Positions 52,723-61,940 of a DNA stretch of 64,000 nt are shown here, one piece after another. The notes beneath the pieces are model-generated. The model saw only the letters and a list, made by a program, of their open reading frames with translations, was not told the origin of the DNA and searched no databases. Source of the DNA: Gallaecimonas pentaromativorans (GTDB taxonomy: Bacteria > Pseudomonadota > Gammaproteobacteria > Enterobacterales > Gallaecimonadaceae); contig NZ_RJUL01000009.1 in assembly GCF_003751625.1 (NCBI RefSeq), positions 114,079-178,078 of the forward strand. The letters run 5' to 3'. Numbering within the stretch: the stretch's first letter is position 1; every line of letters begins with the position of its first letter. The position numbers and the translations under genes were made by a program.

Positions 52723-53307
52723 GTGAGCGATATTCAACTGCTGGTGGGCCTGGGTAATCCAGGCCCCGAATACGCCCAAACCCGTCATAATGCTGGCGCC
52801 TGGTATATCGAGGAGCTGGCCCGCCTTCACCGGCAATCTCTGTCTCTGGAAAGCAAATTCTCCGCCCTTACCGCCCGCGTTTCTATCAAGGGCAAAGAGG
52901 TGCGTCTGCTTATTCCCACCACCTACATGAACCTCTCAGGCAAAGCCGTCGGCGCTTTGGCCAACTTTTACCGTATTCCGGTAGAGAGCATTCTGGTGGC
53001 CCACGACGAGTTGGACTTGCCCCCCGGTGTAGCCCGCTTCAAGCAGGGCGGCGGCCATGGCGGCCATAATGGTCTCAAAGACATCATGGCCAAGATGGGT
53101 AACAATCCGAATTTCCATCGGTTGCGCATTGGTATCGGCCACCCGGGCGACCGCAACAAGGTTACCGGTTTCGTGCTGGGCAAAGCCCCGGCCAACGAGC
53201 AAGACCAGATCAACGCAGCCATAGATGAAGCCATCCGGGCCACCGACATTTTGTTCGAAAGCGGTATTACCGCTGCCCAAAACCGGCTTCACGCCTTTAA
53301 GGCATAA
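52723..53307 (+). CDS. pth: Peptidyl-tRNA hydrolase
   Basis: This 194-residue essential enzyme releases tRNAs from dropped-off peptidyl-tRNA. It has [23 protein letters not shown] (catalytic His in RHN), [19 protein letters not shown] and [30 protein letters not shown]. The start is GTG 52723, 3 nt after the rplY stop with a weak ribosome site, suggesting coupling to rplY translation. ychF follows after 17 nt. Confidence 0.96.
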   Translation: MSDIQLLVGLGNPGPEYAQTRHNAGAWYIEELARLHRQSLSLESKFSALTARVSIKGKEVRLLIPTTYMNLSGKAVGALANFYRIPVESILVAHDELDLPPGVARFKQGGGHGGHNGLKDIMAKMGNNPNFHRLRIGIGHPGDRNKVTGFVLGKAPANEQDQINAAIDEAIRATDILFESGITAAQNRLHAFKA

Positions 53308-53324
53308 ATTTTAAGGACACTCCC

Positions 53325-54416
53325 ATGGGATTCAAATGTGGCATTGTGGGCCTGCCTAACGTCGGCAAATCCACCCTGTTCAATGCGCTGACCAAGGCCG
53401 GCATCGAAGCCGCCAACTTCCCCTTTTGCACCATTGAACCCAACACCGGTGTTGTACCGGTACCGGATATCCGCCTGAACAAGCTGGCCGAGATTGTTAA
53501 TCCCCAGCGGGTACTGCCCACCACCATGGAGTTTGTGGACATCGCAGGCCTGGTAGAAGGTGCCTCCAAAGGTGAAGGCCTGGGTAACAAGTTCCTGGCC
53601 AATATCCGCGAAACCGACGCTATTGCCCACGTGGTGCGTTGCTTCGAGAACGACAACATCATCCACGTTGCCGGCAAAGTCGACCCAGCCGAAGACATCG
53701 ATGTCATCAACACCGAACTGGTGCTGGCCGACATGGAAGCGGTAGACCGCGCCCTGACCCGGGTGCAGAAAAAAGCCAAAGGCGGCGACAAAGACGCCAA
53801 AGCCGAGCAAGAGGTGCTGCTGAAAATTCAGCCCCATCTGGAAGCCGGTAAAATGCTGCGCTCCGCTGGCCTGTCTAGCGACGAAAAAGCCGCCATCGGC
53901 TACCAGAACTACCTGACCGGCAAGCCCACCATGTACATTGCCAACGTCAACGAAGACGGCTTTGAGAACAACCCGTATCTGGATAAAGTACGGGCCATTG
54001 CCGCCGACGAAGACGCCATTGTGGTACCGGTGTGCGCCGCCGTTGAGTCTGACATCGCCGAGTTGGACGACGAAGACCGCCAAGCCTTTATGGAAGAGCT
54101 GGGCCTCGACGAGCCGGGCCTAAACCGGGTTATTCGCGCCGGTTACGAGCTTCTGAACCTGCACACCTACTTCACCGCCGGTGTCAAAGAAGTGCGCGCC
54201 TGGACCATCAAGGTCAACTCCACCGCCCCGCAAGCGGCCGGTAAAATTCACACCGATTTTGAAAAAGGCTTTATCCGCGCCGAAGTGGTGGGCTATGAGG
54301 ACTTTGTGGCCAACAACGGCGAACAAGGGGCCAAAGAAGCCGGTAAATGGCGCCTGGAAGGCAAGGAATACATCGTCAAAGACGGCGACGTGATCCATTT
54401 TCGCTTTAACGTCTAA
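53325..54416 (+). CDS. ychF: Redox-regulated ribosome-binding ATPase YchF (Obg family)
   Basis: This 363-residue P-loop protein has G1 [14 protein letters not shown], the switch [22 protein letters not shown] (G3-like), the ATP-favouring NVNEDG in place of the NKxD motif, and a C-terminal TGS domain ([18 protein letters not shown]...[13 protein letters not shown]). YchF binds the 50S subunit and affects the oxidative stress response. AAGGACACTCCC precedes the ATG. A terminator follows. Confidence 0.96.
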   Translation: MGFKCGIVGLPNVGKSTLFNALTKAGIEAANFPFCTIEPNTGVVPVPDIRLNKLAEIVNPQRVLPTTMEFVDIAGLVEGASKGEGLGNKFLANIRETDAIAHVVRCFENDNIIHVAGKVDPAEDIDVINTELVLADMEAVDRALTRVQKKAKGGDKDAKAEQEVLLKIQPHLEAGKMLRSAGLSSDEKAAIGYQNYLTGKPTMYIANVNEDGFENNPYLDKVRAIAADEDAIVVPVCAAVESDIAELDDEDRQAFMEELGLDEPGLNRVIRAGYELLNLHTYFTAGVKEVRAWTIKVNSTAPQAAGKIHTDFEKGFIRAEVVGYEDFVANNGEQGAKEAGKWRLEGKEYIVKDGDVIHFRFNV

Positions 54417-54435
54417 GCACCTGTTATTGAAATTG

Positions 54436-54463
54436 AAAAGCCGCCCGATGGGCGGCTTTTTTA
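54436..54463. terminator. Bidirectional terminator after ychF
   Basis: AAAAGCCGCCC-GAT-GGGCGGCTTTTTT, between the convergent ychF and depolymerase genes. Confidence 0.9.
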
Positions 54464-56362
54464 TTACTGCTCGCAACTGCCCAGATACCAGCTCTGGCCG
54501 TCGTCTGAATGCAGGGTGTTGATGCCCCAGGTGGAACCGGCCATGGGCTGGTCGCTGCCGGTGGCAAAGTAGTCCGGCGCCAGGGGGTTGCCGGTGCTGT
54601 AGGCGCGCCCCGCCACCTTCTGGCTGTAGTTGTTGGTGGTAAAGGTTTGGCAATCGCCGCCCCCTTCGTCTGGGGGCGTCGCGCTGCTGCCAGAGCAGGC
54701 CTGCACCGGCCCCAGGCAACTGGCGTCGTCATCCTGCCAGCGGCACTGCTCGCCGCTGGTTACCTCACGCAGGGTAAAGCTCGCCGTGCCGTACTCGAGG
54801 TAGCAATTGGCGTAATTGGTGTAGTCGAGGCGCCCGGCGCTGATGTGGCCGTCAAGGGTTGCGCTTTGGCCGGCGTCGATTTCAAAATCCAGTACCTGGC
54901 TGGTACTCAAGCCACCGGCGTCGGTGGCGGTGACGGTAACGCTGTTGCTGCCCCCCGGCAGGTTGCAGCGCTGGCCGCTAAATTGGCTGGCGCTGATGTC
55001 GGCATTTTGGGTGGCGCCGGCAAAGGCCAGGGTAACGGCGCTCAAATCCTCATTCACATCCACCACGGTGCCGGTCACCAGGGCACACTGGCCGCTCACC
55101 GCCACATTGAGGTTGGACAGCACCGGGGCGCTGGCCGGTGGCGCCGGCCCTACCCTGGCGCTGCCTTGGTAGAGGTTGCCGTCCATGCCCGCATCATCGG
55201 TGGCCACCACCGCTACCTGGTAAAGGTCATTGGCAAGGGCCGGGCTTTGCAGGCTAAAGCTGCCATCGGCCGCAGCCGTGGCGCTAGCGGATTGCTCGCT
55301 GCCATTACTGGCCACAAAGCGGGCGCTGACGGCGGCGACGCTACCCTCAGCATCCACCGCCTTGCCGGTGACCAGGATGCGATCACCATTGACCGCCAGC
55401 GCCACGTTACCCAGCACCGGCCCCAGGTTGCGGCTGACCCTTTTGTTGTTCTCCAAAAAGTAGCGGCCAAGATAACGGGCATAGTTGATGCTGGCGCCGT
55501 TGATGTAACTGCCGCTGGCACCCTCGCCGCCAGACCAGGCGTGGTCGACATTGTTGAACCACAGCATCGACACCCGCCCGTCTTGCCAGAGGCTTTGTTC
55601 AGCGCTGTGGCCACTGCCTTCGCTGATAAGGGTGCTGCCCGGCAAGGGGCTGACCCCATAAAGGGCCGCCATGCCCTCGGCGTTTTGGCTGTTGTAACAG
55701 AGGTTGACGGTGCTATCGCTGTCCCCTTGGGCGATGGAGGCGATTTGGCTGCCAAGAGAGCTTTGGTAGCTGCCGGCGTATTGGCTACAGCGGCTGGCCA
55801 CATCAGCGCTTTCACAGGGACCAAGGGCGCCGCTGGAGCTGGTGCCGATGCTGGGCCCGGCACTGATGCCCATGCCCGCAAAAACGTCTGGCGCCAGGCA
55901 GGCGGTGGTGTTGGCAAAGCTGGCCCCGGAAGAGAGCCCGGCGATATAAACCTGGTTGGCATCGATATGGCGGCTGGTATCCGCCACCAGGGCCTGGGCC
56001 AGGTTAATCAGGTTTTTATAGTCGCCACTGCTGCGGGACTTGCTGCCGCTCCAGTAAGACCAGCAGCTAAAGCCGGCCTTGTTCATGGCGTCCGGCACGG
56101 CGATCACCAAGCCAAACTCTTCGGCGGCGTCTTCAAGGTTGGCACTCAGGTAGGCGTCGATGGCCTGGGTGCAGCCGTGCAATACCAGCAGCAGGCCACG
56201 GCCGTCGCCGATGTTCGATTGGCTGTCCGGGGTGTAGATATGGACCTTGTTAAAGCCCCCCAGGCTTTGGTTCTTGCTCCAGCTGCCGGCATAGGCCACG
56301 GCGCCCAGCCCTAGCCCCAGCCACAAGGCCAGAGCCAGCAGGATATGTTTCTTCGTTATCAT
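54464..56362 (-). CDS. Extracellular PHB depolymerase-family esterase
   Basis: The protein has 632 residues. A signal peptide (to about 25) is followed by an esterase_PHB domain: LLLVLHGCTQAIDAYL, the lipase box AGLSSGASFAN (Ser144), and a catalytic His in NNVDHAWSGG. Two or three Ig-like linker repeats come next (LGNVALAVNGDRILVTGKAVDAEGSV, LSNLNVAVSGQCALVTGTVVDVNEDL). The C-terminal module CQTFTTNNYSQKVAGRAYSTG is of the type found in PHB depolymerases. It would break down external polyhydroxybutyrate. The start at 56362 follows GAGGGCAGCAACA. It is divergent from phaC. Confidence 0.88.
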   Translation of the reverse strand: MITKKHILLALALWLGLGLGAVAYAGSWSKNQSLGGFNKVHIYTPDSQSNIGDGRGLLLVLHGCTQAIDAYLSANLEDAAEEFGLVIAVPDAMNKAGFSCWSYWSGSKSRSSGDYKNLINLAQALVADTSRHIDANQVYIAGLSSGASFANTTACLAPDVFAGMGISAGPSIGTSSSGALGPCESADVASRCSQYAGSYQSSLGSQIASIAQGDSDSTVNLCYNSQNAEGMAALYGVSPLPGSTLISEGSGHSAEQSLWQDGRVSMLWFNNVDHAWSGGEGASGSYINGASINYARYLGRYFLENNKRVSRNLGPVLGNVALAVNGDRILVTGKAVDAEGSVAAVSARFVASNGSEQSASATAAADGSFSLQSPALANDLYQVAVVATDDAGMDGNLYQGSARVGPAPPASAPVLSNLNVAVSGQCALVTGTVVDVNEDLSAVTLAFAGATQNADISASQFSGQRCNLPGGSNSVTVTATDAGGLSTSQVLDFEIDAGQSATLDGHISAGRLDYTNYANCYLEYGTASFTLREVTSGEQCRWQDDDASCLGPVQACSGSSATPPDEGGGDCQTFTTNNYSQKVAGRAYSTGNPLAPDYFATGSDQPMAGSTWGINTLHSDDGQSWYLGSCEQ

Positions 56363-56692
56363 TGTTGCTGCCCTCTTTGGGTGAAATGAAATGGGCTGGC
56401 ACCACATCGGCCCACCACCACACCACAGAGCGACATCCAGTCCCGCACCCAGCCTAGCCAGTGCATGCGGGTAACGATTTACTACTTTAGTGCTACCAAC
56501 GTCACCCACCTTCCGGCGTTACACGAAACTCCGCCGCCTTGGCAAGCTGTCATAAAAGCTGCACTTTCAACCATCTACCCATGGCTATACTGGGCAAGTG
56601 CGCAAAAATTGACCTGGATTATAAAAAGGCCGCCGGCCTTGGTTCACCATGGTCGATATTCTGTAAAACCTGCCAAGGAGCCGCAGTTTGCC
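56363..56692. other. Divergent intergenic region between the depolymerase and phaC
   Basis: 330 bp. The phaC frame is open through much of it but without a ribosome site or family sequence. TATACT at 56586-56591 is a possible plus-strand -10 box; no convincing -35 box or operator was found. Confidence 0.4.
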
Positions 56693-58393
56693 ATGGATGC
56701 TTCCCGCAATTTTTTTGACGATCTCGACCGCAGTTATCAGGCCAATCTGGCCCGTTTTACCCTGGGGCTGAGCCCGGCAGGCCTTACCGAAGCCTATGCC
56801 TCCTGGCTGGCGCATCTGGCCATGAGCCCAGGCAGGCTTAGCGAGCTGGCCCTCTTTCCTCTCAGCCAATGGCCCGATTGCTGGCAAAGCCAGAGCCAGG
56901 AGCAGCCAAAGGCCAGCCAAGACGCGCGCTTTGCCAGCGAGCGCTGGCAGCAGTGGCCCTGGCGCTTTTATGCCGAGGGCTTTCGCCAAAGCGAGCAGTT
57001 CTGGCAAAAGGCCACCACCGGCATCAACGGCTTATCGGATGAGTACCAGCGCATTCTCTCGTTCTCGGCCCGCCAGTTATTAGACGCCCTCTCCCCCAGC
57101 AACTTTATCGCCACCAACCCAGACCTCATCCACACCACTTTGACTCACCTGGGTACCAACCTGGCGGCCGGGGCCGCCAACGCCCTGGAAGACTGGCGCC
57201 GCGACCAGACCGGCGAGGCGCCGGTGGGGGTGGAGGCCTTTGAGGTGGGCCGAAATATTGCCTGCACCCCCGGCAAGGTGGTGCTGAAAAATCAGCTGAT
57301 TGAGCTCATTCATTACCAGCCCCGGTGCGACAAGGTGAAAAAGGAGCCGGTGCTGTTTATGCCAGCCTGGATCATGAAGTACTACATCCTCGACCTCTCG
57401 CCCCGCAATTCCCTGGTGCGCTGGCTGCTGGAGCAAGGCCACGACGTATACATGATCTCCTGGAAAAACCCCGGCGGCGAAGACCGCGAACTGGGCATGG
57501 AAGATTACGTGCGCCACGGCGCCTTGGCGGCTATCGATGCGGTTCGCAGCATCAGTAAAGACGCGCCCATTCACCTGGCCGGCTACTGCCTGGGGGGCAC
57601 TTTGGCGCTGCTCACCGCCGCCTACCTGGGCGCCCGCCAAGACAATCCCTTAAAAAGCCTGACCCTCTTTGCCGCCCAAGGCGATTTTACCGAGGCTGGC
57701 GAGCTGATGCTGTTTGTCACCCCAAGCGAAGTGGCCTTCCTTAAGAACATGATGTGGGCCCAGGGGGTGTTGGATACCACACAGATGGCGGGCGCCTTTC
57801 AAATACTGCGCTCCAACGACCTTATCTGGTCGCGGCTGGTGCACGAGTACCTGCAAGGACAAAGACCGGGCATGAACGATTTGATGGCCTGGAACAGCGA
57901 CGCCACCCGCATGCCCTTTAAGATGCACAGTGAATACTTAGAAAAGCTGTTTTTGAAAAACCAGTTTGCCGAGGGCCATTACAGCCTCTTTGGTGAGCCG
58001 CTGGCGCCGGGGGATATTCAGTTGCCCATCTTTGCGGTGGGCACCGAAAAGGACCATGTGGCGCCCTGGGTATCGGTACACAAGGTGCACCTTATCGGCG
58101 GCAACGACGTGACCTTCGTGCTGGCAAGCGGCGGCCATAATAGCGGCATTGTCTCCGAGCCCGGCCACCCGCACCGCAGCTACCGCCAGCTTTTTAAAGG
58201 CGCCAAAGACCCTTATCTCTCCCCAGAGCATTGGCTTGAAAAGGCCGAGCCGCACTCAGGCTCCTGGTGGCCAGCCTGGCAGGCTTGGCTGGCCGAGCAC
58301 AGCAGCGCCGAGGTGGCCGCCCCCAAAAACCTTGGCAGCCGCCAGTACCCGGCAAAGGGCGATGCCCCCGGCAGCTTTGTATTGATGAAGTAG
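56693..58393 (+). CDS. phaC: Class I polyhydroxyalkanoate synthase
   Basis: This 566-residue enzyme polymerises 3-hydroxyacyl-CoA into PHA granules. The nucleophile box is GYCLGGT (Cys299). The catalytic Asp is in VGTEKDHVAPW and the His in SGGHNSGI. PAWIMKYYILDLSPRNSLVRWLLEQGHDVYMISWKNP is the typical class I block. The start at 56693 fits the family length and has AAGGAG 12 nt upstream, a rather long spacing; the frame is open 76 codons further. It is first of a four-gene unit. Confidence 0.94.
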   Translation: MDASRNFFDDLDRSYQANLARFTLGLSPAGLTEAYASWLAHLAMSPGRLSELALFPLSQWPDCWQSQSQEQPKASQDARFASERWQQWPWRFYAEGFRQSEQFWQKATTGINGLSDEYQRILSFSARQLLDALSPSNFIATNPDLIHTTLTHLGTNLAAGAANALEDWRRDQTGEAPVGVEAFEVGRNIACTPGKVVLKNQLIELIHYQPRCDKVKKEPVLFMPAWIMKYYILDLSPRNSLVRWLLEQGHDVYMISWKNPGGEDRELGMEDYVRHGALAAIDAVRSISKDAPIHLAGYCLGGTLALLTAAYLGARQDNPLKSLTLFAAQGDFTEAGELMLFVTPSEVAFLKNMMWAQGVLDTTQMAGAFQILRSNDLIWSRLVHEYLQGQRPGMNDLMAWNSDATRMPFKMHSEYLEKLFLKNQFAEGHYSLFGEPLAPGDIQLPIFAVGTEKDHVAPWVSVHKVHLIGGNDVTFVLASGGHNSGIVSEPGHPHRSYRQLFKGAKDPYLSPEHWLEKAEPHSGSWWPAWQAWLAEHSSAEVAAPKNLGSRQYPAKGDAPGSFVLMK

Positions 58394-58402
58394 GAACCCG
58401 AC

Positions 58403-59809
58403 ATGGACGACAACCTTCTCAGTAACATCACCTTTGATGAGCTCTACATAGGCCAGAGCGCCAGCCTCAAACGCAAACTCACTCAAGACGACATCAACCT
58501 GTTTGCGCTGATGTCCGGCGACGTTAACCCGGCCCATATGAACCCCGAATACGCCAAGGCCAGCCTCTTTCACGGGGTGATTGGCCACGGCATGTGGTCT
58601 GGCGCCCTTATCTCCACCGTGCTCGGCACCCAGTTGCCCGGCCCCGGCACCATTTATTTAAGCCAAGACATCCACTTTAAAAAGCCGGTGCGTCTTGGCG
58701 ACGAGATAACCGTCACCCTTAGCGTGAAAAGCAAGGGTGAGGGCAAACCGCTGGTGGATTTTGACTGCCAATGCATTAACGAACATGGCGAGGTGGTAGT
58801 AAGCGGCATCGCCACCGTGCTGGCGCCCACCGAGCATTTGTCCCTGCCCCGGCCCATGCTGCCAAGGGTTGCCTTTTACCAAGACCACTACCAAAGCGTG
58901 ATTAGCGCCTGCCAGGACAAGGGCGCGGTTAAAACCGCCGTGGTGCACCCGGTTAACCTTGCTGCCTTGCAGGCGGTAAAAGAAGCAAGTGACGCCGCCC
59001 TTATCGAGCCGGTGCTGGTTGGCCCCAAAGACAAAATCTGGCAAGCCGCCACCGAGGGGGATATCGACATCAGCCCCTGGCCCTTGATAGACACCGAGCA
59101 CAGCCACGAAGCGGCCGCCAAAGCCGCCGAGCTTGCCGCCTGCGGCCAGGTGCAGGCCATCATGAAAGGGGCGCTGCACACCGACGAGCTGTTGGGCGCG
59201 GTGGTAAAAGCGGCCAGCGGCCTTCGCACCGAGCGGCGCATCTCCCACTGCTACGTGATGGATGTGCGCGGCCATCATAAACCGCTCATCATCACCGATG
59301 CCGCCATCAACATTGCCCCCAGCCTCGAAGAAAAGGCCGACATCTGCCAAAACGCCATTAACCTCTGGCAGGTGCTCTTTGGCCACCAGGGCGCGCAGCC
59401 CAAGGTGGCCATCCTCTCGGCGGTGGAGACAGTCACCAGCCGCATCAGCTCCACCCTCGATGCCGCCAGCCTGTGCAAAATGGCCGACCGGGGGCAAATC
59501 ACCGGCGGCATTCTTGATGGCCCTTTGGCGCTGGATAACGCCATCAGCCGGGAGGCGGCCGCCAACAAGGGCATCCACTCGCCAGTGGCTGGAGACGCCG
59601 ACATCCTGGTGGTGCCCAACATCGAGGCCGGCAACATGCTGGCCAAACAGCTGACTTTCCTTGGTAAGGCCGACGCCGCCGGTATCGTGCTGGGAGCGAG
59701 GGTGCCCATCATCCTCACCAGCCGCGCCGACAGCCTGCGCACCCGGCTGCTCTCCTGCGCCGCCGCAGTATTTTTGGCGGCCGCCCGCAAAGAGGGAAAC
59801 ATCAAATGA
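58403..59809 (+). CDS. Bifunctional MaoC-like enoyl-CoA hydratase/phosphate acyltransferase
   Basis: In this 468-residue fusion the N-terminal hotdog domain (about 10-145) has ALMSGDVNPAHMNPEYA and FHGVIGHGMW, the R-specific hydratase active-site region with Asp and His. The C-terminal domain (about 165-465) is a Pta/Ptb phosphotransacylase with RISHCYVMDVRGHHKPLIITDAAIN and GILDGPLALDNAIS. It links acyl-CoA to acyl phosphate. It starts 9 nt after phaC behind AGGAACCCGAC. Its stop overlaps the kinase start (ATGA), so the two act in sequence. Confidence 0.9.
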   Translation: MDDNLLSNITFDELYIGQSASLKRKLTQDDINLFALMSGDVNPAHMNPEYAKASLFHGVIGHGMWSGALISTVLGTQLPGPGTIYLSQDIHFKKPVRLGDEITVTLSVKSKGEGKPLVDFDCQCINEHGEVVVSGIATVLAPTEHLSLPRPMLPRVAFYQDHYQSVISACQDKGAVKTAVVHPVNLAALQAVKEASDAALIEPVLVGPKDKIWQAATEGDIDISPWPLIDTEHSHEAAAKAAELAACGQVQAIMKGALHTDELLGAVVKAASGLRTERRISHCYVMDVRGHHKPLIITDAAINIAPSLEEKADICQNAINLWQVLFGHQGAQPKVAILSAVETVTSRISSTLDAASLCKMADRGQITGGILDGPLALDNAISREAAANKGIHSPVAGDADILVVPNIEAGNMLAKQLTFLGKADAAGIVLGARVPIILTSRADSLRTRLLSCAAAVFLAAARKEGNIK

Positions 59810-60924
59810 GCGCGGCGCTGTTGGTACTCAACACCGGTTCGTCCAGCGTCAAATTCCGGCTTTTTGCTTTGGATGAAGCGCTGACCTTACTGGCCGGTGG
59901 CAAAGTGGAAGATATCGGCACCGGCGCCAGTTTTAAGGCCGGGTTGGCAGGCGCCGCGCCACAAGCCGTTGCCCTGGAAGGGGCAGACAACCACGACAGC
60001 GCCATGGAAGCGGTGCTCAACTGGCTGGATGCCCAGCCGCAAGACTGGCAACTGCTGGCCGCCGCCCACCGCATTGTGCACGGTGGCGAACGTTTTACTG
60101 CCCCGGTGGCGCTGGACCAAGCAGCCATGGATTATCTGCAAAGCCTCTCGCCCCTGGCGCCGCTGCACCAGCCCCATAACCTGGCCGGGGTGCGCGCCCT
60201 GGCCCGGCGCCGCCCCGGCATTCGCCAGTACGGCTGCTTCGACACCGCCTTTCATGCCCGCCACGGCGCCCTGTTTAACCGCTACGCCCTGCCAGACAGC
60301 CTCTTTGAGCGGGGCATTCGTCGCTACGGCTTTCATGGCCTGTCCTACGACTGGATAGCCCACCAGCTGCGCCACCATCACCCCAAACTGGCCCAGGGCA
60401 AGGTGGTGGCTGCGCACCTGGGTAACGGCGCCAGCCTCTGCGCCATGAAGCAGCTGGCCAGCATCGACACCACCATGGGCATGACCGCCCTCGAAGGCCT
60501 GCCCATGGGCACCCGCTGCGGCAATATCGATGCTGGCGCCGTGGTGTATATGGTCAAGGGCCTTGGCATGCCCATCGAGGATATCGAGTACCAGCTTTAT
60601 GAAGAGTCGGGCCTTAAGGGGCTGTCGGGGCTGAGTAACGACGTGAAAACCCTGCTGGCCAGCAGCGATCCTAAGGCCCGCTTTGCCCTTAACTTTTTTG
60701 CCTTGAAGGTGGCGCAGCAAATAGCCGCCATGGCGGTGTCTCTCGGCGGCTTGGACGCCGTGGTCTTTACCGGCGGCATCGGCGAGAACGCCGCGCCCCT
60801 TCGCAAACAGATCTTGGCGCATCTGGCCTTCTTGCCGCCTTTTGGCCACCTGGTGATCGCCGCCAACGAAGAGGGCTGCATGGCCCTTGAGATCCAGGAA
60901 CACTTTGCCAAGGAGCTGCTATGA
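59806..60924 (+). CDS. Acetate/butyrate-type acyl kinase (AckA family)
   Basis: This 372-residue ASKHA kinase opens with VLNTGSSSVKFRLF. It has HRIVHGGERF, PLAPLHQPHNL, the signature RYGFHGLSYDWIA, and VVFTGGIGENAAPLRKQIL. It is somewhat shorter than AckA (about 400). It converts acyl phosphate plus ADP to acid plus ATP. Placed directly after the Pta domain (ATGA), it completes an acyl-CoA to acid plus ATP route next to PHA synthesis. fabI-like ORF follows with another ATGA. Confidence 0.93.
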   Translation: MSAALLVLNTGSSSVKFRLFALDEALTLLAGGKVEDIGTGASFKAGLAGAAPQAVALEGADNHDSAMEAVLNWLDAQPQDWQLLAAAHRIVHGGERFTAPVALDQAAMDYLQSLSPLAPLHQPHNLAGVRALARRRPGIRQYGCFDTAFHARHGALFNRYALPDSLFERGIRRYGFHGLSYDWIAHQLRHHHPKLAQGKVVAAHLGNGASLCAMKQLASIDTTMGMTALEGLPMGTRCGNIDAGAVVYMVKGLGMPIEDIEYQLYEESGLKGLSGLSNDVKTLLASSDPKARFALNFFALKVAQQIAAMAVSLGGLDAVVFTGGIGENAAPLRKQILAHLAFLPPFGHLVIAANEEGCMALEIQEHFAKELL

Positions 60925-61679
60925 CCAAGCCCCTCGTCGGGTTGATTGTTGGCCTGGCCAACAGCGACTCCATCGCCTTTGGCTGCGCCCAGGCCCTTAA
61001 GGCCATGGGCGCCGAACTTGCCATCACCTACCAAAGCGACAAAGCCAAACCCTTTGTCGCGCCCCTTGCCAAAGAGCTGGACGCAGCGCTTTTCATGCCC
61101 TTGGATGTGCGCCAGCCGGCCGAGCTCAGGGCGCTGTTTGGCGCCATCGGCGCCCAATGGGGGCGCCTTGATTTTGTGCTCCATTCCATCGCCTTTGCCC
61201 CTAAGGCCGATCTCCAAGGCAGGTACCTTGACAGCTCCGCCGAGGGCTTTTGCACGGCCATGGACATCTCCTGCCACTCGCTGGTGCGCCTGGCCAAAGC
61301 GGCCGAGCCGCTGATGGCAGAGGGCGGAGCCATCCTCACCATGAGCTATTACGGCGCCGAGAAGGTGATAGCCAATTACAACCTGATGGGGCCGGTAAAA
61401 GCAGCATTGGAGGCCAGTGTGCGCTACCTCGCCAGCGAGCTGGGCCCGGCCAATATCCGGGTTAACGCCCTCTCCCCTGGCCCGGTTGCCACCCGCGCCG
61501 CCTCGGGCCTAGCGCACTTTGACGCGCTGATGGCCGAGGCTGCCGCCAGGGCGCCGCTGCACCAGCAGGTTTCCATCGCCCAAATCGGCGAAGCCGCCGC
61601 CTTTTTACTGTCAGACAAATCCCGGCACATTACCGGCCAGGTGATCTTTGTGGATAACGGTTACAGCGCGCTGGGGTAA
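60921..61679 (+). CDS. FabI-type enoyl-[acyl-carrier-protein] reductase homologue
   Basis: This 252-residue short-chain dehydrogenase of the FabI branch has GLIVGLANSDSIAFGCAQAL (modified Rossmann loop), LDFVLHSIAFAPKADLQGRYLDSS, and the catalytic Tyr/Lys in MSYYGAEKVIANYNLMGPVKAAL (Y-x6-K). The C-terminal end is HITGQVIFVDNGYSALG. It may be a second FabI dedicated to this operon, since fabI is usually encoded alone; whether another copy exists lies outside the window. It is coupled by ATGA to the kinase gene. Confidence 0.92.
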   Translation: MTKPLVGLIVGLANSDSIAFGCAQALKAMGAELAITYQSDKAKPFVAPLAKELDAALFMPLDVRQPAELRALFGAIGAQWGRLDFVLHSIAFAPKADLQGRYLDSSAEGFCTAMDISCHSLVRLAKAAEPLMAEGGAILTMSYYGAEKVIANYNLMGPVKAALEASVRYLASELGPANIRVNALSPGPVATRAASGLAHFDALMAEAAARAPLHQQVSIAQIGEAAAFLLSDKSRHITGQVIFVDNGYSALG

Positions 61680-61857
61680 GTGCTGGCTGGCGGAGCGTTT
61701 TGACCAACGCCACCTTAGCGCCGCGCTTTCCGGCTATTGCCGCTTAAAGCCTGAAACCACTGCAAAGATTTTGATACAGGCCGCTAAAAGCATGTTCCAA
61801 CGTTAAAAATGTTGAATGAAAGTAACAATCCTGGTGTTAGCATACGGAGGCAGTGAA

Positions 61858-61893
61858 ATGCCCAAATGCCCTGGCTGTCGACACAACTCATAA
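61858..61893 (+). CDS. Possible 11-codon upstream ORF before the diguanylate cyclase
   Basis: MPKCPGCRHNS, preceded by GGAGG at 7-nt spacing, the best ribosome site in the gap. It contains a CxxC. It may be a regulatory upstream peptide or the stub of a lost gene. The rest of 61680-61940 holds no other feature I can support. Confidence 0.25.
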   Translation: MPKCPGCRHNS

Positions 61894-61940
61894 AGAAAGA
61901 CACTGGGCCTGATTAATAAGAATGCTTGTAAGGTTTTCCA

